Assembly: GCA_963712165.1 (NCBI GenBank)
Contig: CAVQGY010000001.1
Location: 248,001 to 312,000 of the forward strand
DNA length: 64,000 nt
Reading direction: 5' to 3'
Source of the DNA: B10-G9 sp963712165
GTDB taxonomy: Bacteria > Chloroflexota > Anaerolineae > Anaerolineales > UBA11858
Positions within the stretch are counted from its first letter, which is position 1. Each line of letters begins with the position of its first letter. This document shows, in pieces, positions 8,496-17,405 of this stretch. The notes under the pieces were generated by a model. The model did no database searches, was not told the DNA's origin, and saw nothing but the letters and a program-made list of their open reading frames with translations. A program made the position numbers and the translations under genes.

Positions 8496-9869
8496 ATGCC
8501 AAAGATACAGACAAGTTGTCCAAATTGTAAACAACCACTTGTGGCTGAGATACATCAGGTGATCGACAGGAAACATGATCCCAGGCTTAAAGAACTTCTT
8601 CTGGCTGGCGGTCTGAATTTAACTCGATGTTCTATCTGTGGATTCCAGGGACAGCTTCCAGTTCCACTTGTTTATCATGATGGTGAAAAGGAACTGTTGT
8701 TAACATTTTCGCCCCCTGATCCCAGCAAAACCATGCAGGAAAAGGAAAGCGCCCTTGCGCCCCTTCTTAAGCAAGTAACAGAAGATCTGAAACCAGAAGA
8801 AAGAAAAGGCTATTTATTTCAGCCTCAAGCTATGCTGACCATGAATAATCTGGTCAAGAACGTGCTGCTTGCTGATGGCATTACCGAAGAAATGATCCAA
8901 GAACAACAAGAGCAGATGGCACTCCTGGAAAAATTATTTTCGTCAGAAGGCGAACTACTTAAAACGGAAATAAGGGAAAACCAGGAGAAAATGAACCGAG
9001 AGTTCTTTGCCTTATTTGCTGAGATAGCCCAGCAAGTTGTAGCATCCAGGGACGAAAAATCCATTCAAAAGATCAAGGAAGTACAGGATGTCCTGATGGA
9101 AGAAACCGAAATAGGGCGATCCATCAAATCAGAGGCAGAAGAAATCCAAGCAGCCACTCAATCTTTGGAATCATTAGGCAAGAATCTTACCAGGGATTCA
9201 TTGATCGAGTTGATTGCCGCGGCGCCAAACCTGGAACGAGTAAGAGCGTATGCCGGGTTAGTGAGACCTGCCATGGATTATGAATTCTTCAAGTTGTTTA
9301 CCGATCGAATTGAATCTTCTGAATCGAATGACAGAACTGATTTAGTCGAAAAACGTAACTTGCTCCTAAAGATTACTCAGGAGATCGATCAGCAGATGGA
9401 AGAACGCCTGGGTGATGCAAAGAAACAACTCGACATAATTCTAGATAGCGAGTCTATAGAAGACGCGATAATAAAAAACATCCAATTTATTGATCAATTC
9501 TTCCTTCAGGTTGCTTCATCCGAATTGAATGCTGCAATTGAGAAGAAAGATCCAGAAAGAGAAAAGAAACTTGGAGAACTGCTTCAGGTCATTCAGAGGA
9601 TGACAGCTCCCCCGGAACTGGAAATTGTAGAGGCTTTGCTTGGGGTATCAGATGAAGAAGAAAAGTTAAATGAAGTGATAAATGAGCTTGATGAGCAAAT
9701 ATTATCAAAAGTCATAGACTACCTTACTTCAATCATCAGCAGGTATGAAGATCAAATAAGTTCAGGGACATCTGAGAATCAAGACCAGAATAAAATGACC
9801 CAAGAAAAACTGAAACTGATCTTCAATTCGCTACTCAGAAAATCGATGAAATTAAAAATGGGGAAGTGA
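8496..9869 (+). CDS. CpXC-domain zinc-ribbon protein with coiled-coil body
   Basis: This is a 457-residue acidic protein. The first 130 residues form a CpXC domain: Cys8-Pro-Asn-Cys11 and Cys45-Ser-Ile-Cys48 form two zinc knuckles, and the signature VYHDGEKELLLTF follows. CpXC domains are found in bacterial proteins of unknown biochemical role. The rest is Glu/Lys/Gln-rich and probably helical or coiled coil, with no recognisable catalytic motif. It lies 45 bases after the histidine kinase and ends convergent to the FHA regulator. A role in the same signalling block is inferred only from position. Confidence 0.8.
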   Translation: MPKIQTSCPNCKQPLVAEIHQVIDRKHDPRLKELLLAGGLNLTRCSICGFQGQLPVPLVYHDGEKELLLTFSPPDPSKTMQEKESALAPLLKQVTEDLKPEERKGYLFQPQAMLTMNNLVKNVLLADGITEEMIQEQQEQMALLEKLFSSEGELLKTEIRENQEKMNREFFALFAEIAQQVVASRDEKSIQKIKEVQDVLMEETEIGRSIKSEAEEIQAATQSLESLGKNLTRDSLIELIAAAPNLERVRAYAGLVRPAMDYEFFKLFTDRIESSESNDRTDLVEKRNLLLKITQEIDQQMEERLGDAKKQLDIILDSESIEDAIIKNIQFIDQFFLQVASSELNAAIEKKDPEREKKLGELLQVIQRMTAPPELEIVEALLGVSDEEEKLNEVINELDEQILSKVIDYLTSIISRYEDQISSGTSENQDQNKMTQEKLKLIFNSLLRKSMKLKMGK

Positions 9870-9889
9870 TTGGTTCGCGGTTGTAATGA

Positions 9890-10579
9890 TCAGGTTGAGA
9901 TGCCTTGTTTGAAGGGAGGGTTATCGAACCTGTAGCCTTGCCCCCGGACTGTTAAAATATACTCGAAATCGGGATCGATCTCAGCGAACCTGTCTCTCAA
10001 GCGGCGGATCAAGGCGTCAAGCGCCTGGTCGGAAACGCCTATTGACTCTCTTGATCCCCACACAGTATTGATCACTTCGGCTCTGGTAATAACGCGCCCA
10101 TGTGATTCGGAAAGCATCTGAAGTAATTTAAATTGAAGGACGGAAAGTGGAGGTTTAAGTTCGTGATTTAAGACCCAGACTCTTCTAGCTGATTTCTCAA
10201 GCCGGATCCGTCTGAAATAGGAAATAACCGAGGATTCAAAATCATCAGGAGATAACGGTACGGTCGCATCTTGTCCGAAGAAAATGAATTCTTGGGCAAG
10301 GGCTATTTGAATTACATCCCCTTCCTCAAGATGGACAATCTCGGTGACTGGTCTTCCGTTGTGGAAAGTACCATTCTTGCTGCCAAGATCTTCAAGCGCA
10401 GGTCCACTGCCTGAAAGAAAAACGCGGGCATGCTCTCGGGAAACCTGCTGGTTTGTTATAGATATATCACAGGTACCCGTCCGGCCTATGATGATCTCAT
10501 TTGCAAGAGACCATCTATATCCATTCAGGGGGCCGCCCTGTCCAACAAGAACCGGTTGCGAGGTTGACTCATCAAGCAT
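9890..10579 (-). CDS. FHA domain plus winged-helix transcriptional regulator
   Basis: The protein has 229 residues. The N-terminal FHA domain (about 20-95) has GRTGTCD, SREHARV and LGSKNGTFHNG, the residues that read phosphothreonine. The C-terminal OmpR-type winged helix (about 130-225) ends with the wing motif VRGQGYRFD. This is the reverse order of mycobacterial EmbR, and it lacks the BTAD domain. The Ser/Thr kinase at 10656 diverges from it 76 bases away, so phosphorylation-dependent control by that kinase is an attractive inference. An AAGG site lies eight bases before the ATG, and the symmetric -10 box at 10613 would drive it. Confidence 0.88.
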   Translation of the reverse strand: MLDESTSQPVLVGQGGPLNGYRWSLANEIIIGRTGTCDISITNQQVSREHARVFLSGSGPALEDLGSKNGTFHNGRPVTEIVHLEEGDVIQIALAQEFIFFGQDATVPLSPDDFESSVISYFRRIRLEKSARRVWVLNHELKPPLSVLQFKLLQMLSESHGRVITRAEVINTVWGSRESIGVSDQALDALIRRLRDRFAEIDPDFEYILTVRGQGYRFDNPPFKQGIST

Positions 10580-10612
10580 ATATATAACCTTAAAATGAAG
10601 TTAGCTTCTTGG

Positions 10613-10620
10613 ATTATAAT
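10613..10620. promoter_or_regulatory. Symmetric -10 element shared by the divergent FHA regulator and kinase
   Basis: ATTATAAT is its own reverse complement, so it offers a perfect TATAAT to polymerase in both directions. Leaders would be roughly 27 bases for each gene. Neither side has a strong -35 box. Confidence 0.6.
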
Positions 10621-10655
10621 GCATTTGATTAACCTGCATCCTGGATATGTAGAAT

Positions 10656-11645
10656 ATGAACAACACCCTTAATAAACGAGAAGTGATCAAAGATCGCTAC
10701 CAGATCAAGGAAATTATTGGCCAGGGTGGTATGGGATGCGTATACCTGGCAGACGACCTGAGATTAGCAGGAAGATCATGCGCGTTAAAAGCTGTATATT
10801 ACGAAAAGAATTTACCAGAAAATATCATCAATCAAACAAGGGAGCAATTTAAAAGGGAGGCTACAGTCCTGGCGAGACTGGATCATCCCAACCTGCCAAA
10901 AGTTTCCGACTTTTTCTCTGATGAGGAGAGAGATTATTTGGTGATGGATTTTGTGCCTGGTGAGGACCTGAGGACTCTGATGCTTGAGGAAAAGAAGAAA
11001 GGAAATTTCCTCGATGAGAGAAAAGTCCTTAATTGGGCCAGTCAAATTGCTGATGCATTGATCTATTTGCACAATCAGGATCCTCCAATTTTGCACAGGG
11101 ATATTAAACCCAGTAATATCAAGCTCACGCCAAATGGCATTATTAAATTAGTAGATTTTGGGCTTGTGAAGATCCTTGTTTACGGTGAGAAAACGATCAC
11201 AGTGGTCCAGGGCCATGGGTCAGCTTATTACACTCCGTTAGAACAGTACGGGGGTGACACAGGGCACACAGATCCTCGTAGTGACGTTTATTCCTTTGGT
11301 GCTACTTTGTATCACTTATTGGCAAATAAGGCGCCTTCTGAGGCCAGGGAACGTTTCCTGGAAATGGACCGGGAAACGCCGTTAAGGAATTTCAATAAAA
11401 AGGTAAGTCCAAGGACTGAACAGGCGATCATGATCGCGATGAATATACATCCAGATCAGAGATTTCAGGCGGTCTCAGACCTTAAAGAGGCCTTGCTGGG
11501 GGATTGGGAGCCAAGGTTGAATCCAAATGGAGCAATGCCCACTCCAAGCATTTGGGAGATAATGCAATCGAGGAGCGAGAAGGTTCTGATTGGAGCGGCC
11601 TTAGTATTGCTCATCGCAAGCCTGATAATAACATTGATCCATTAA
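10656..11645 (+). CDS. Eukaryotic-type Ser/Thr protein kinase, C-terminal membrane anchor
   Basis: This 329-residue kinase has a complete catalytic core: glycine loop GQGGMGCVYLA (22-32), Lys45, catalytic loop HRDIKPSN (Asp149), and DFG at 167-169. The activation-loop end reads YYTPLEQYGG, and YSFGATLYHLL matches subdomain IX. One membrane helix occupies about residues 309-328 and leaves almost no extracellular part, so there is no PASTA or other sensor domain. It diverges from an FHA regulator, a plausible substrate. Its stop overlaps the stop of the convergent GH3 gene by four bases. Confidence 0.92.
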   Translation: MNNTLNKREVIKDRYQIKEIIGQGGMGCVYLADDLRLAGRSCALKAVYYEKNLPENIINQTREQFKREATVLARLDHPNLPKVSDFFSDEERDYLVMDFVPGEDLRTLMLEEKKKGNFLDERKVLNWASQIADALIYLHNQDPPILHRDIKPSNIKLTPNGIIKLVDFGLVKILVYGEKTITVVQGHGSAYYTPLEQYGGDTGHTDPRSDVYSFGATLYHLLANKAPSEARERFLEMDRETPLRNFNKKVSPRTEQAIMIAMNIHPDQRFQAVSDLKEALLGDWEPRLNPNGAMPTPSIWEIMQSRSEKVLIGAALVLLIASLIITLIH

Positions 11646-14482
11646 GGTTCGAAGTATTTCTGGAAGAGATAAGCAAAGAGCCAGCCCAGCAGGGCAGCCC
11701 CAGCAACGACCAAGAATAATCCAATACGAGTTACACCTTCCGGGAATAGAATGTTAACCCCTGGAAGCTGAAGGGCCAGATAGTTATAAGCTGCTATCCC
11801 GCTGATCATACAGGAAAGGAACCAGCGAATACCCCAGAGTACAATGCCTGAATTGGAACCAGCCTGATAAGCGATGATAGCCAGGATCAGAATGATAATA
11901 ATTGAGTATAACCATTCAAGCCAGATCGTTGGAGAATCAGCCAGGGAGGACGGCTTGTCATTAGATTGATTATCCTTGTGGGCAGCTGAGGGTGAAGGGA
12001 AAGGTGTCCCGGATGATGGAGAAGGGGAAATGTCTTGCGTCGGATCGCCCTCATTGCCGCCAAGAATGCTTATGGTTATGGTTTGAGAACGGGCCAGAGA
12101 GCTTATTGCGTGTATGGTAAGGCCTTCGCGTGTTTCTACAAAAAACGAGGTCTTCGCAAAGCCATCGATTGTTGTTATCTGGGGCAGGGACGAAGAAATC
12201 CCTTGTGTGGTGATAAAGAAGGTAACTGGTGTGCCATCTGGTACAGGATTGCCATTATGGTCCAGGATAATACCGGTATAAAGATCGATTCGATCTTTAT
12301 ACTGAAATACAGAGGGGGAGGGTGTAATATCAGGTGAATCGCTTGGACTTGCTTGTTCGGGAACTTGTTCGACATAGATCGGAAACTCAATAGCAGGATC
12401 AGGAGAAGTGATAGTTATCAGGTCGTAATTGATGCCAGGGACAGAAACAGGGAGGCTGCCATGGAAGGTGGGAAACTCATTTAAAAGAATTCTGGCAGCG
12501 GTATCAAGTGATGAAGGCAAGTGGTTGTAAAGCGCAAAATAGGCCGATATTTTAGAGATATTAGTGGCGTCAAGGTAATATGGAGCGCCGAGAGCAAAGA
12601 CAATGATCTTCTTATCGCGTAAAAGATCCTGCCGTTCAGCGAGGAGTCTGGTCAACGCTGACGAATAGGGTCTGTCCGGTTTCTGATCTAGTGTAGTCAC
12701 AATAATCCAACCAGCATTTCGAAAGTCCAAAACCATTTGGTTGGAACTTCCAGGATAATCCAGCAGAGTTGTCAGGTCCTTGAATGAATAGGAGCGGATA
12801 TTTGCCCTTGATAGCTGCCTGCCAGACGAGGGACCATATAAGCGGATTATGGCGTTTTCGAGGGAATCTGTTTGGAGTGTTTGGATCTCGGGACATTCGC
12901 TGCAAACTAACGCCGTTTCAGTATCTGAAAGAATCACCAATCTGTCCGAAATAGTGGGCGGCGATTGCATGATCGCGCCAAGTTCGGATATGGGGGGGTT
13001 GATGAGGGTCGCGCTCAGTCTGGCAACTAGCTCATGAACTTTCCCTGTTCCAAGGGTTGATAAAGCATTTTCGGAAGTGAGGACATTTGAAAGCGTGAAT
13101 GTGAAGTAGATCTCGTTTTTAAGAGTCAAAATCCGCAACACTGAACTGTCTACCCGGTTAGCAAAATCCTGATCCTCGATATATTTTTTTGTAAAGAGTT
13201 CTATGGTGTCAATGATCTCATAATTAGGGATCGGCTGGTTTACATCACCATAATTTCCCAAATACAGGATATCGTTACCTGCAATAAAAGCGTCTAGAGC
13301 AACCCTGTTAATATTATAGGAAACACCTGAGGGGTCATAATGGTTTTGGAGAGCCTGGCTTCCAAGGTTATCGCTGACAATAATGCCACCGGATTCGCGC
13401 CAAGAGTCTAGTGGACTGAGATCCATTAACAGGTCGAAAGCCTGGGGGTCAAGACTGATCGGGCGAGTGGTTGAGCGGATATTTCCTTGAAGTCCTTGAT
13501 AGCGAATATGTGAATTCAAAAGCCCATCAGCTGAGGAAACGGTGTCTGGTGCGTATCCCGTTACTGCGAAGTACGGAGCGAGATCGATTTGTATTAGCTG
13601 TTCAAGGGATTTTCTGACTGTAGCTACTTCCTTTTCTGGAAGGCGATCCGAGCTACCTAAGCCGGGGAAATACTTGGCGATAACCGCAATATTATTCAGG
13701 CTACCGTTATGAATGCCCTTGATATAGGATTGGCTGAATTTGCCGACCCAAAATGGATCCCCGCCAAAAGTCCTGACGCCCAAATCGCTCAAGCCCGGGG
13801 ATGGTTCTGAGATGACATCCAGATTGGGACCTAGCAATAGATTTATCCCGAGGGATGAAAGCTCATGACCAACCTGGTTGCCGACAAGTTCCGCCATAGA
13901 AGGGTCCCAAGTGGCTCCAATTGACATTTGGCTGGGGATCGGACTTAGACCGCTGATGATTTCAGAATAGGATGATAGGTTACCTTCTTGTGACAAACCT
14001 ACGAAAAGCGGTATATATTGGGATGGATCATCAAAACTAAGGATGTCTGGACGCTCATCAGATAAAACTGATGAGTTAAATTCAATTTTCTGAAGTTCTT
14101 GGATCAACCTCCAACAATCTTCGGGGATATGATCTGGATCACTAAAATTATCATTATCACGATCTAAAATAACACCGCCAATATGATACCTGGATATAAA
14201 CTCGTAAATCGGAGAGGCGGATGATGTATCAGTGCCATTGAATGTAACCAGGAAAAGCTGACCAACACGCTCTTCAGGTGATAAGTCCTCAAGCTGGAGG
14301 GCAGCAAAATCCGAAGGAGATAATGAGGGTTCTGCGGCATAAGCAGTCAGGTGATTAGGTGAGGGTATTAGTGAAACGAATAACAGAATAAACGATAAAA
14401 CAGACTGCATCAGAGAGTGTGAAATCGGTTTAGGCGCAAGCTGATAATTACTCAAAGTTGTCCTCTGATTGCGGGAGATCAT
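11642..14482 (-). CDS. Secreted GH3-family glycosidase-like protein with Ig-like domain and C-terminal membrane anchor
   Basis: The protein is 946 residues. A signal segment lies at about 20-50. A GH3 catalytic domain (about 55-460) shows YFPGLGSSDRLPE and the nucleophile region IIVSDNLG. A GH3 C-terminal-like domain spans about 480-700. A Big/invasin-like Ig fold is near 715-810 (GIILDHNGNPVPDGTPVTFF). A Pro/Ser/Thr-rich linker and two membrane helices follow. The usual NagZ loop KHFPGHG with a downstream Asp-Ser-His acid/base is altered here (no matching His), so activity is not certain. It overlaps the glycerophosphodiesterase by ATGA and is the last gene of the AAA-GDPD-GH3 operon. Beta-N-acetylhexosaminidase is the likeliest role. 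Confidence 0.8.
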   Translation of the reverse strand: MISRNQRTTLSNYQLAPKPISHSLMQSVLSFILLFVSLIPSPNHLTAYAAEPSLSPSDFAALQLEDLSPEERVGQLFLVTFNGTDTSSASPIYEFISRYHIGGVILDRDNDNFSDPDHIPEDCWRLIQELQKIEFNSSVLSDERPDILSFDDPSQYIPLFVGLSQEGNLSSYSEIISGLSPIPSQMSIGATWDPSMAELVGNQVGHELSSLGINLLLGPNLDVISEPSPGLSDLGVRTFGGDPFWVGKFSQSYIKGIHNGSLNNIAVIAKYFPGLGSSDRLPEKEVATVRKSLEQLIQIDLAPYFAVTGYAPDTVSSADGLLNSHIRYQGLQGNIRSTTRPISLDPQAFDLLMDLSPLDSWRESGGIIVSDNLGSQALQNHYDPSGVSYNINRVALDAFIAGNDILYLGNYGDVNQPIPNYEIIDTIELFTKKYIEDQDFANRVDSSVLRILTLKNEIYFTFTLSNVLTSENALSTLGTGKVHELVARLSATLINPPISELGAIMQSPPTISDRLVILSDTETALVCSECPEIQTLQTDSLENAIIRLYGPSSGRQLSRANIRSYSFKDLTTLLDYPGSSNQMVLDFRNAGWIIVTTLDQKPDRPYSSALTRLLAERQDLLRDKKIIVFALGAPYYLDATNISKISAYFALYNHLPSSLDTAARILLNEFPTFHGSLPVSVPGINYDLITITSPDPAIEFPIYVEQVPEQASPSDSPDITPSPSVFQYKDRIDLYTGIILDHNGNPVPDGTPVTFFITTQGISSSLPQITTIDGFAKTSFFVETREGLTIHAISSLARSQTITISILGGNEGDPTQDISPSPSSGTPFPSPSAAHKDNQSNDKPSSLADSPTIWLEWLYSIIIILILAIIAYQAGSNSGIVLWGIRWFLSCMISGIAAYNYLALQLPGVNILFPEGVTRIGLFLVVAGAALLGWLFAYLFQKYFEP

Positions 14483-15243
14483 GATGATAACAAACCTTGT
14501 TGCATCAAGATCCTGGATGCAAAACCTGGGTCATCTGTAAAGAAGCCATCAATCCCCATTTTCGTTGCTGATAGTATATCCTGAGTATGATTAAGTGTAT
14601 ATGTGAAGACCTTGAGTCCAGCCTTCTGAAAGGTTGAAATGAGCTGCGGGTTTAGGAAAGTGAATGGCAGGTGGATTGAGTAAAAGTTCTTTTGCAGGTA
14701 TGGAAAGATGCTTCGCAACCTGGTGATAAGCGAGGATCTCAATAACAAACCAAGGGGTATCGAACTGGAAGATGAGGAAATTTTTCGCAGGGCGACAGTA
14801 TTGAACGAAGAGAGTAAAACGCGATTTTCCGCGTTTTGGTTTTGAATGATAGATGCTGTCCTGGCTGGAAGTTCGTCAAATGGCGAGTGCATGTTTTTTA
14901 GCTCGATATTCAGGAGGATTTCTTGAGGAAGGAAATCAAGGACCTCTTTGAGGGTCGGTATATTTTGATTTTGGTATGCCGGGCTGAAGGATAATCCAGC
15001 ATTCAATGTTTTAATTTCTGCAAGTGTTAAATCTTTGACTCTTCCTGTGCCATCGGTTGTCCTGCCGAGGTGAGCGTCATGAAAGACAATGACTTCTTGA
15101 TCCTGGGTGAGTTGAACATCCAGCTCGATCGCGTTCGCGCCTTGATCAATAGCTAGCTGAAAAGCTGCCAGCGTATTTTCCGGGGCATGCGAACTGGCCC
15201 CTCTGTGAGCGAATATGACAGGAGAGGTGTGGGTAAGATGCAT
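14479..15243 (-). CDS. ugpQ: Glycerophosphodiester phosphodiesterase
   Basis: This 254-residue cytoplasmic enzyme hydrolyses glycerophosphodiesters from phospholipid breakdown to glycerol-3-phosphate and an alcohol. Catalytic and metal-binding residues of the GDPD TIM barrel are all visible: His13-Arg14 (FAHRGAS), Glu40 and Asp42 (IELDVQ), and His55 (VFHDAHLGRTTDG). The C-terminal GIDGFFTDDP motif is also typical. There is no signal peptide, so it is UgpQ-like rather than GlpQ-like. It starts 20 bases after the AAA gene and overlaps GH3 by four bases. The ribosome site is not obvious. Confidence 0.9.
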   Translation of the reverse strand: MHLTHTSPVIFAHRGASSHAPENTLAAFQLAIDQGANAIELDVQLTQDQEVIVFHDAHLGRTTDGTGRVKDLTLAEIKTLNAGLSFSPAYQNQNIPTLKEVLDFLPQEILLNIELKNMHSPFDELPARTASIIQNQNAENRVLLSSFNTVALRKISSSSSSIPLGLLLRSSLITRLRSIFPYLQKNFYSIHLPFTFLNPQLISTFQKAGLKVFTYTLNHTQDILSATKMGIDGFFTDDPGFASRILMQQGLLSS

Positions 15244-15263
15244 TAAGCTAACCGAGGGTTTCG

Positions 15264-16613
15264 TTAAATTTCTACAAAGAAGGCGTCTGCAGCCTGGTCA
15301 ATTAACTCGCGAGTCATCTCGGGTTTGCAGCCAAGGAACTTGGAGATATCAAGGATCTGGTTGCATAGTTCCCTGGGATGGGAACCTCTCAAATTACGCC
15401 CAAGCTTGATATACCAATTCTTAATAAGATATGCAAGGATCTCTTCATTGAAGGGGATATTCTTCGATTGAGCAACAGATTTGAATATCGAACGGTATTC
15501 CTCAAAGGAAGGATCTCCAACTCTGATCTTATGCCTTAACCGCCTGAGGAAAGCTTCGTCAACAAGGTCCTTCGGAGGAAGATTGGTTGAAAAAACGATC
15601 AGCTCATTAAAGGGAACTTCAACCTTGCGGCCTGTGTGAAGGGTGAGGAAGTCAATCTGATTTTCGAGAGGAATGATCCAGCGGTTGAGCAGGTCTGTTG
15701 GTCGAACCTGCTGCCTGCCAAAGTCATCGACGAGCAGTAAACCTCCGGCTGCTTTCAACTGGAAAGGCGCTTCGTAGAATTTTGTGACGGGATTAAAGAC
15801 AAGATCGAGATCAGTGAGTGTCAACTCGCCGCCAACTACGATAAAAGGCCTCTTGATTCGAATCCAGCGCGGGTCACGGCGCATCCCGGTTTTTAAGGAT
15901 CCTGTTCCGCTATCAGTGACATCCCGCTCCGGTATGATCTCGTGATTAACCGAATCGTACAACTTAACAACCTGGCCTTCAATAAAAATAGAGTAGGGGA
16001 TGTAAATACTCTCTCTTAAAATCATCGAGCCAATTGCCCGAGCGATGCTGGTTTTTCCGTTGCCGGGAGGACCGTAAATGAAGACCGAGGTACCCGAATT
16101 GATGGCGGGGCCGACGCGATTGATGATATCTTCCGAGAGTATCAACTCGGACAGGTAGGAGCGAAGAGCACGAGGGGATACATTGAGTTTTCCCAGGCTC
16201 TGTCGGCGGATCGCATTATTATAATCTTCCAATGGGACCGGAGCAGCATCAGCGTATTGACTGCGCTCAAGCGCTTCACGCGCCCGATTGATACCGGCCT
16301 GGGTGATGCCGTATTGGTATGAACCCTCACCAAGGCCCATTGTAGAAGCTTTGACTTCAATGAATTTCTCTCTTTTGAGGGAGTCAACAATTTTATCAAC
16401 AATGGAGGTATAAGGCAGGGAGATCTTGTCAGCCAGTTCATATCCTGTCAGATAACCCTGAAAGTATAGGATTTTGAGAGCCAGGTCTTGAAGCCAAAGC
16501 CTGGTCAAGCCAGTATCGCTGATTTGAGTAATCGGCGGGGGGCCGAAGGGGGTAGTGCCGGTGTGTTCGAATTCTGCTTCACGAATATCAGGCTTTATCC
16601 TGGGAGAATTCAT
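15264..16613 (-). CDS. AAA+ ATPase with N-terminal winged-helix region
   Basis: The protein is 449 residues. Residues 30-130 look like a winged helix (LTGYELADKISLPYTSIV). A second linker region follows to 160. The AAA+ core has Walker A GPPGNGKTS (181-189), Walker B LLLVDDFGRQ, sensor 1 VFSTNLPP and an Arg finger in AFLRRLRHKIRV. The architecture resembles MoxR-like or pilus-associated ATPases, but no specific family is recognised. It heads the operon with the glycerophosphodiesterase and the surface GH3 protein. GGAG seven bases before the ATG supports the start. The target is unknown. Confidence 0.8.
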   Translation of the reverse strand: MNSPRIKPDIREAEFEHTGTTPFGPPPITQISDTGLTRLWLQDLALKILYFQGYLTGYELADKISLPYTSIVDKIVDSLKREKFIEVKASTMGLGEGSYQYGITQAGINRAREALERSQYADAAPVPLEDYNNAIRRQSLGKLNVSPRALRSYLSELILSEDIINRVGPAINSGTSVFIYGPPGNGKTSIARAIGSMILRESIYIPYSIFIEGQVVKLYDSVNHEIIPERDVTDSGTGSLKTGMRRDPRWIRIKRPFIVVGGELTLTDLDLVFNPVTKFYEAPFQLKAAGGLLLVDDFGRQQVRPTDLLNRWIIPLENQIDFLTLHTGRKVEVPFNELIVFSTNLPPKDLVDEAFLRRLRHKIRVGDPSFEEYRSIFKSVAQSKNIPFNEEILAYLIKNWYIKLGRNLRGSHPRELCNQILDISKFLGCKPEMTRELIDQAADAFFVEI

Positions 16614-16721
16614 GTATAATCTCCAATGAATTGGCTTATGATTGTAATGAAAATTATAATCAAAAATACTTAATCCATCAAATTATAGCATGCCTTGCGA
16701 ATTGAGAACAACAGGAACAAG

Positions 16722-17405
16722 ATGAAACTATCTGTGATAATGCCCATATATAACGAAATTCATACCTTGGATGAAATCATCAAAAGGGTCCAAAATACGG
16801 GACTGGCGGATGAGATCGTGCTGATTGATGATGGTTCGATAGATGGAACACGCGATCTGGTCAAGAAATATCAAGGAACCAGGGGTTTTAATGTGATATT
16901 GCACGAAAAGAATCAGGGCAAGGGCGCAGCTGTACGGAGTGGATTTCAAGCAGCTTCCGGAGATATATTCCTGATCCAGGATGCAGACTTAGAATATGAC
17001 CCTCGGGAATATCAAAGGCTCTTGGAACCGATCGAAGAAGGTATTGCTGATGTTGTTTATGGATCCAGATTCCTGGGAGCGTCCAGAAGAGTAGCTATGT
17101 TCTGGCATATGGTAGCCAATAAATTATTAACTCTTTTCACGAATATCCTTTATGACACGATCCTTTCAGATATGGAAACTGGATATAAGGTTTTTCGGAG
17201 CGAAGTGGTTCAAGACATGCCTTTGAACGCGAAAAGATTTGATTTTGAACCAGAATTCACCGCTAAGATCTTGAAAAGGAAATACAGAATATTCGAAGTG
17301 CCTATCACATTTAATCCACGTGATTACTCGGAAGGAAAAAAGATTGGCCTGAGCGATGCCTTTGAGGCAATCTGGACTTTGATCAAATATAGATTTGTGG
17401 ATTAA
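16722..17405 (+). CDS. GT2 glycosyltransferase, DPM1/polyprenyl-phosphate type
   Basis: This 227-residue protein starts at MKLSVIMPIYNE with AGGAA about five bases upstream; the TTG at 16695 is less likely. GT-A fold motifs are IVLIDDGSIDGT and QDADLEYDP, the DxD-type metal site. DMETGYKVFRSEV and FDFEPEFTAKILK match the family that moves a sugar from a nucleotide donor to dolichyl or undecaprenyl phosphate. There is no membrane helix, so it would act at the inner face of the membrane. It is a single-gene unit whose stop overlaps the stop of convergent recJ. Confidence 0.88.
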   Translation: MKLSVIMPIYNEIHTLDEIIKRVQNTGLADEIVLIDDGSIDGTRDLVKKYQGTRGFNVILHEKNQGKGAAVRSGFQAASGDIFLIQDADLEYDPREYQRLLEPIEEGIADVVYGSRFLGASRRVAMFWHMVANKLLTLFTNILYDTILSDMETGYKVFRSEVVQDMPLNAKRFDFEPEFTAKILKRKYRIFEVPITFNPRDYSEGKKIGLSDAFEAIWTLIKYRFVD

